DNA of 64,000 nucleotides, from assembly GCA_964030785.1 (NCBI GenBank), contig OZ034978.1:11467953-11531952 (forward strand), in the 5' to 3' direction. The first letter of the stretch is position 1. Each line of letters starts with the position of its first letter. The notes under the pieces were generated by a model. It had not been told where the DNA came from, ran no database searches, and saw only the letters and a list, made by a program, of their open reading frames with translations. The position numbers were made by a program, and so were the translations under genes. This DNA comes from Siderastrea siderea. Its lineage: Eukaryota; Cnidaria; Anthozoa; Scleractinia; Rhizangiidae. Below, one piece after another: positions 61,566 through 64,000 of the stretch.

Positions 61566-61726
61566 ATAAGTACTTTGTCCTTCATTGTTTTTTGCTCCTG
61601 TGTGGGATTAAATATTTGTGCTTAGCTGGTTTTTCCAGCTTGTTCCATTGGGTGCTTTGTCATTTTGTGCTCACTGCTTTAAAATCTCATGGTAACCCGG
61701 ATGTACGTAATGATTTGGTAGAATTG

Positions 61727-62010
61727 AAAATTAAACAAGACTTACTTGTAAGTTGAAGTTTGATTGTAATTCTGCCAAATCATTCGGAGTACAGAAGGGT
61801 TAACATGCCCATAGCACCCTTAGAGGTACCCACCCTGCATATTTTCCTTTGTTGGTCACGCTCTGCTAGGTGATCACAAAATGTCTTTAAAAACTGACCT
61901 GCGGCAGTGCGTGCGCATCTCATGTTAACCCTTCTGTACTCCGAATGATTTGGCAGAATTACAATCAAACTTCAACTTACAAGTAAGTCTTGTTTAATTT
62001 TCAATTTTCA
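61727..62010. repeat. Palindrome holding a deleted DIRS-family copy next to the DIRS right end
   Basis: Left arm 61727-61802 and right arm 61921-62005 are inverted copies (TTAAACAAGACTTACTTGTA and its complement, then ATTCTGCCAAATCATTCGGA and its complement). The inner ends CTGCCAAATCATTC and CATGTTAACCCTTCT resemble the DIRS ITR. The piece GACCTGCGGCAGTGCGTGCG at about 61899 matches the complement of the DIRS left end at 52337-52356. So a second, internally deleted DIRS-family copy in reverse orientation. Confidence 0.6.
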
Positions 62011-63100
62011 TCTATTTTCATCAATTTTCATCGATTATATCGACTGTCAACGGTCGTCGTCTTAATAATGATTTCAGATTCTTTTGCGCTGCGCACAAGC
62101 ACTTGTACCTAAATTCTTCCCTTGGTAAAAAGAGATCCATAGTTTAATTCCTGCTTTTCCTCTAAACTTTTTAAAAAAATAAGAGGAACTTGATTGAAAG
62201 CGTGTCATGAAAAACATTTCTTGTCGGAAAGTCTCGTTAGTTGAAAGCCGTGATACGGGACAATGTTCTCTCAATAACCCTCTCTAATCTCTGTGAACAG
62301 ACGCAGTTTCGTTAAACGACGTTTCTTTAAAGTACCGATTACTACATAAAATAACAAGAGATCCTCCGTGCACAGACTAAATTATAGATTCGCCTCTTCG
62401 CAGGTTCCACATCAAATGGTATCAACTCTTTAAAAATCAAAACACGACGAAACAGTTTCACCATTCGGAATGCCTTTCCTCTGTCGCCAATTTTTTTCTC
62501 GCGGACAAAAGATTCTCCCGTCCTTACTGTAAATGGGCACTCGTGGTCGGCCCTTCACTACACCTGCCATTAATATTACATTCATTTTACCCATGATTTT
62601 AAGACTGTGTTATGTCCACGCGTTCCACGCGAATAACGGATGCGTTGAGGGGTTGAATTTCAACGCATCCGCTTACAAGACATTGTAAGAAATCATAAAT
62701 TACTTATTTATTAAAACCAATAATAATCAATAAAATCGATAAAAATCGATACAATCAGGAGAAGGAGAATTGTGAGTATCGATTTTCATCGATTAATGGA
62801 ACCAATCAATAATAATAGATTAATTTTTATCGATTATATTGATGATATTGATTGCTTTCCGATGATAAATTTTCATCGATTGGACACACCGGGGTTTAAA
62901 GTTGCATAAAGGTCGTCCCTTACGTTTCCCGCCTAAACACGCGTGGATAAGTTTGTGAAAAGACGAAATTTTCTCGCGTAGTATAGTTAGTGAAGCTTCA
63001 AATAACAAAACGAGTATAGCCGTCAATGATACGAAGGATATATGCTTTCGTTTAGATAATTTTTAGTCGCTCTGGGAGTTGTTTGAGTGTTAGCCAGCGT
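62011..63100. other. Right flank: ATCGAT-rich host-element remnant and spacer
   Basis: 62690-62890 is rich in TCGAT motifs and ends in the inverted match to 52163. 62885-62965 resembles the 43-bp repeat in inverse orientation. 62070-62680 shows no recognisable feature. Confidence 0.45.
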
Positions 63101-63334
63101 ATGTCATGTCTGCAAGGAGAATTTAAACTATCGTCTTCTCCAAAGACTGATTCATCGCCGTACTCTAGGAGGACGACATTTACCGAAATATCCTATAAAG
63201 AACATCTACGACTGATTGTGAACATGGGATATTCGACCGTATTCCATTCGAATATTCCAGTATACGTAACGTGTGGTGTGCGCTCTGAATACTCTAGGAT
63301 TCTACGGAGTCGTGATCACGCGGACGCATTCAAG
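63101..63334 (+). CDS. Possible first exon of an unidentified gene
   Basis: ATG at 63101 (MSCLQGEFKLSSSPKTDSSP) opens 78 codons ending at a strong donor AAG/GTAAGA at 63335. The segment YKEHLRLIVNMGYSTVFHSN looks like real protein, but no family is recognised and no following exon was found inside the window; the gene would continue to the right. A minus-strand exon lies 305 bp further on, so the two genes would overlap or be separate. Confidence 0.35.
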
Positions 63335-63639
63335 GTAAGAATATTTCTAGTTTTCACTTAGTGTGCGTAATAACATAAGCATTCAGTTTAATTGTATTGA
63401 TATTAGCTAACAAAATGTAGTTTTCAAAAATTCTGCAATTGCATAACAAGTAAGGTTATTTACGTCTGCGCACACATGCATCATCTGTTTGTGGGTTGTT
63501 TCCAAGAACCAAAAACATTTCTGTCGTAAAAACATTTTTTCCCACAACAAAGGTTGCGCGTGTGCGCAAACGGTAAAATATTTTGGAAATTATGTCCATT
63601 TCTGTCTCGACGCTATAATGAAGAAAATGCTACGAAATT

Positions 63640-63848
63640 CTAATCCAAAATCCAGACACAGTCCTCGGAGTAACTAGAGACTCCAGTGAGTTTTCCATTC
63701 CTAATTGCCAGGTACTTCTTTCCAAAGTTTGCAAACAGCACCACTGCTCGCTGGCCGTCAGTAGACTGGTCATCAGCTTTTAGGATCCATTCCTCCGCAC
63801 CATAATGCTGAGCCTTGGTGTAGATGTAATCACCGTTGGGGTCGTATC
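63640..63848 (-). CDS. C-terminal exon of a protein with fascin-like (beta-trefoil-type) repeat
   Basis: The acceptor CTGACAG (complement of 63849-63855) leads to 68 codons and TAG at 63640. Residues include YDPNGDYIYTKAQHYGAEEW and KKYLAIRNGKLTGVSS, ending CVWILD. 'KYLAIRNGKL' with spaced Trp resembles a fascin or other beta-trefoil repeat, but this is a weak visual match. Upstream exons lie beyond 64000. Translation is clean, so the exon is probably real. Confidence 0.5.
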
Positions 63849-64000
63849 CTGTCAGAAAAATTATAACCATGGTAACATAAGACGGGGAAATAGATAACGT
63901 AACTTCACCTTTGGAAATGTTGGAGCCATGGTGTTTTGCAAGTTAAGTGGTTGACCACGAAATAGTGTCCTCATCTCCCCCCCCCCCCCTCCCTTCTGGC
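63849..64000. other. Intron sequence with C-run at the window end
   Basis: Intron of the minus-strand gene. A C-run (63979-63988 and onward) lies near the end. Nothing else seen. Confidence 0.4.

Larger units (their letters stand above)
52295..61725 (+). mobile_element. DIRS-type tyrosine-recombinase retrotransposon (interrupted)
   Basis: The inverted terminal repeats are 42 bp and identical: 52295-52336 starts AATTCTACCAAATCATTACG and 61684-61725 is its exact complement. Without the inserted element and one copy of its target duplication, the DIRS is about 4.57 kb. Gene order on the plus strand is gag, RT, RNase H, methyltransferase-like region, tyrosine recombinase. There are no integrase, protease or LTR features. 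Inverted ends plus YR place it with DIRS1-like rather than Ngaro-like elements. Two frame breaks interrupt coding (58400, 60030). A candidate 5'-UTR intron (donor CTAG/GTAAGT at 57304, acceptor TTACAG at 57653) precedes gag. Confidence 0.85.
52165..62890. mobile_element. Probable older host element split by the DIRS insertion
   Basis: Left end AACCCGGCCTGTCCAATTGA (52163-52182) and right end TCGATTGGACACACCGGGGT (62876-62895) are imperfect inverted copies. Both continue inward into ATCGAT-rich DNA (52190-52280 and 62690-62880) and outward into the 43-bp repeat. The DIRS lies between. Boundaries approximate. Confidence 0.4.

Noticed and set aside
52295..61725. Ngaro-type element instead of DIRS1-like
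   Set aside because: Ngaro elements have split direct repeats; here the termini are perfect inverted repeats and a methyltransferase-like block follows RNase H.

Overview
The window looks like nuclear DNA of a marine invertebrate, most likely an anthozoan cnidarian (coral-like). This is an inference: the genes are split by GT-AG introns, the DNA is A+T-rich, and intergenic and intronic space is packed with MITEs, tRNA-derived SINEs, a Penelope-like element, a DIRS-type element and a THAP-bearing DNA transposon. There are no operons or prokaryotic features. Exon models below were built by matching splice sites, reading phase and protein family similarity by eye; no alignment or search was run.

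Left part (1-20,700), ordinary genes. A PARN-like deadenylase first exon (minus) and an 11-exon XRCC1-N-terminal-domain gene (plus, 691-12048) diverge from a 100-bp gap. The second gene ends in two UBZ4-type zinc fingers. Its introns hold several MITEs, a large foldback, and a broken Penelope-like element with RT, GIY-YIG and a hammerhead-like motif. A convergent minus-strand gene (20661-13894) encodes a Ser/Thr/Gln-rich protein ending in a probable RAMA domain.

Middle (20,700-40,500). A tRNA-Phe-like locus has a 30-nt insertion in its T loop. A small two-exon acidic protein gene follows, then a LINE remnant, a 2.2-kb TTAA-flanked Kolobok-like element with a decayed THAP domain, and a two-exon gene for an 881-residue coiled-coil protein. 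After that come ~960-bp tandem units interrupted by a SINE, and a small two-exon gene whose second exon contains sequence matching a transposon terminus found further right.

Satellite (40,508-49,735). About 8 kb of a 36/37-bp tandem repeat (roughly 210 monomers by length), with higher-order duplications, an 808-bp TIR element and one 0.5-kb unrelated segment.

Right part (51,700-63,000), a nested transposon stack. A DIRS-type tyrosine-recombinase retroelement (perfect 42-bp inverted terminal repeats at 52295 and 61725; gag, RT, RNase H, methyltransferase-like region, tyrosine recombinase) carries inside its left end a 4,854-bp element. That inner element has identical 71-bp TIRs and an 11-bp target duplication, and contains a frameshifted RecQ-family helicase plus an unidentified gene on the opposite strand. 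I regard the RecQ-carrying TIR element as the most interesting object here. The DIRS itself appears to sit inside an older repeat with 43-bp tandem units and ATCGAT-rich ends. The last kilobase holds exon pieces of two unresolved genes.
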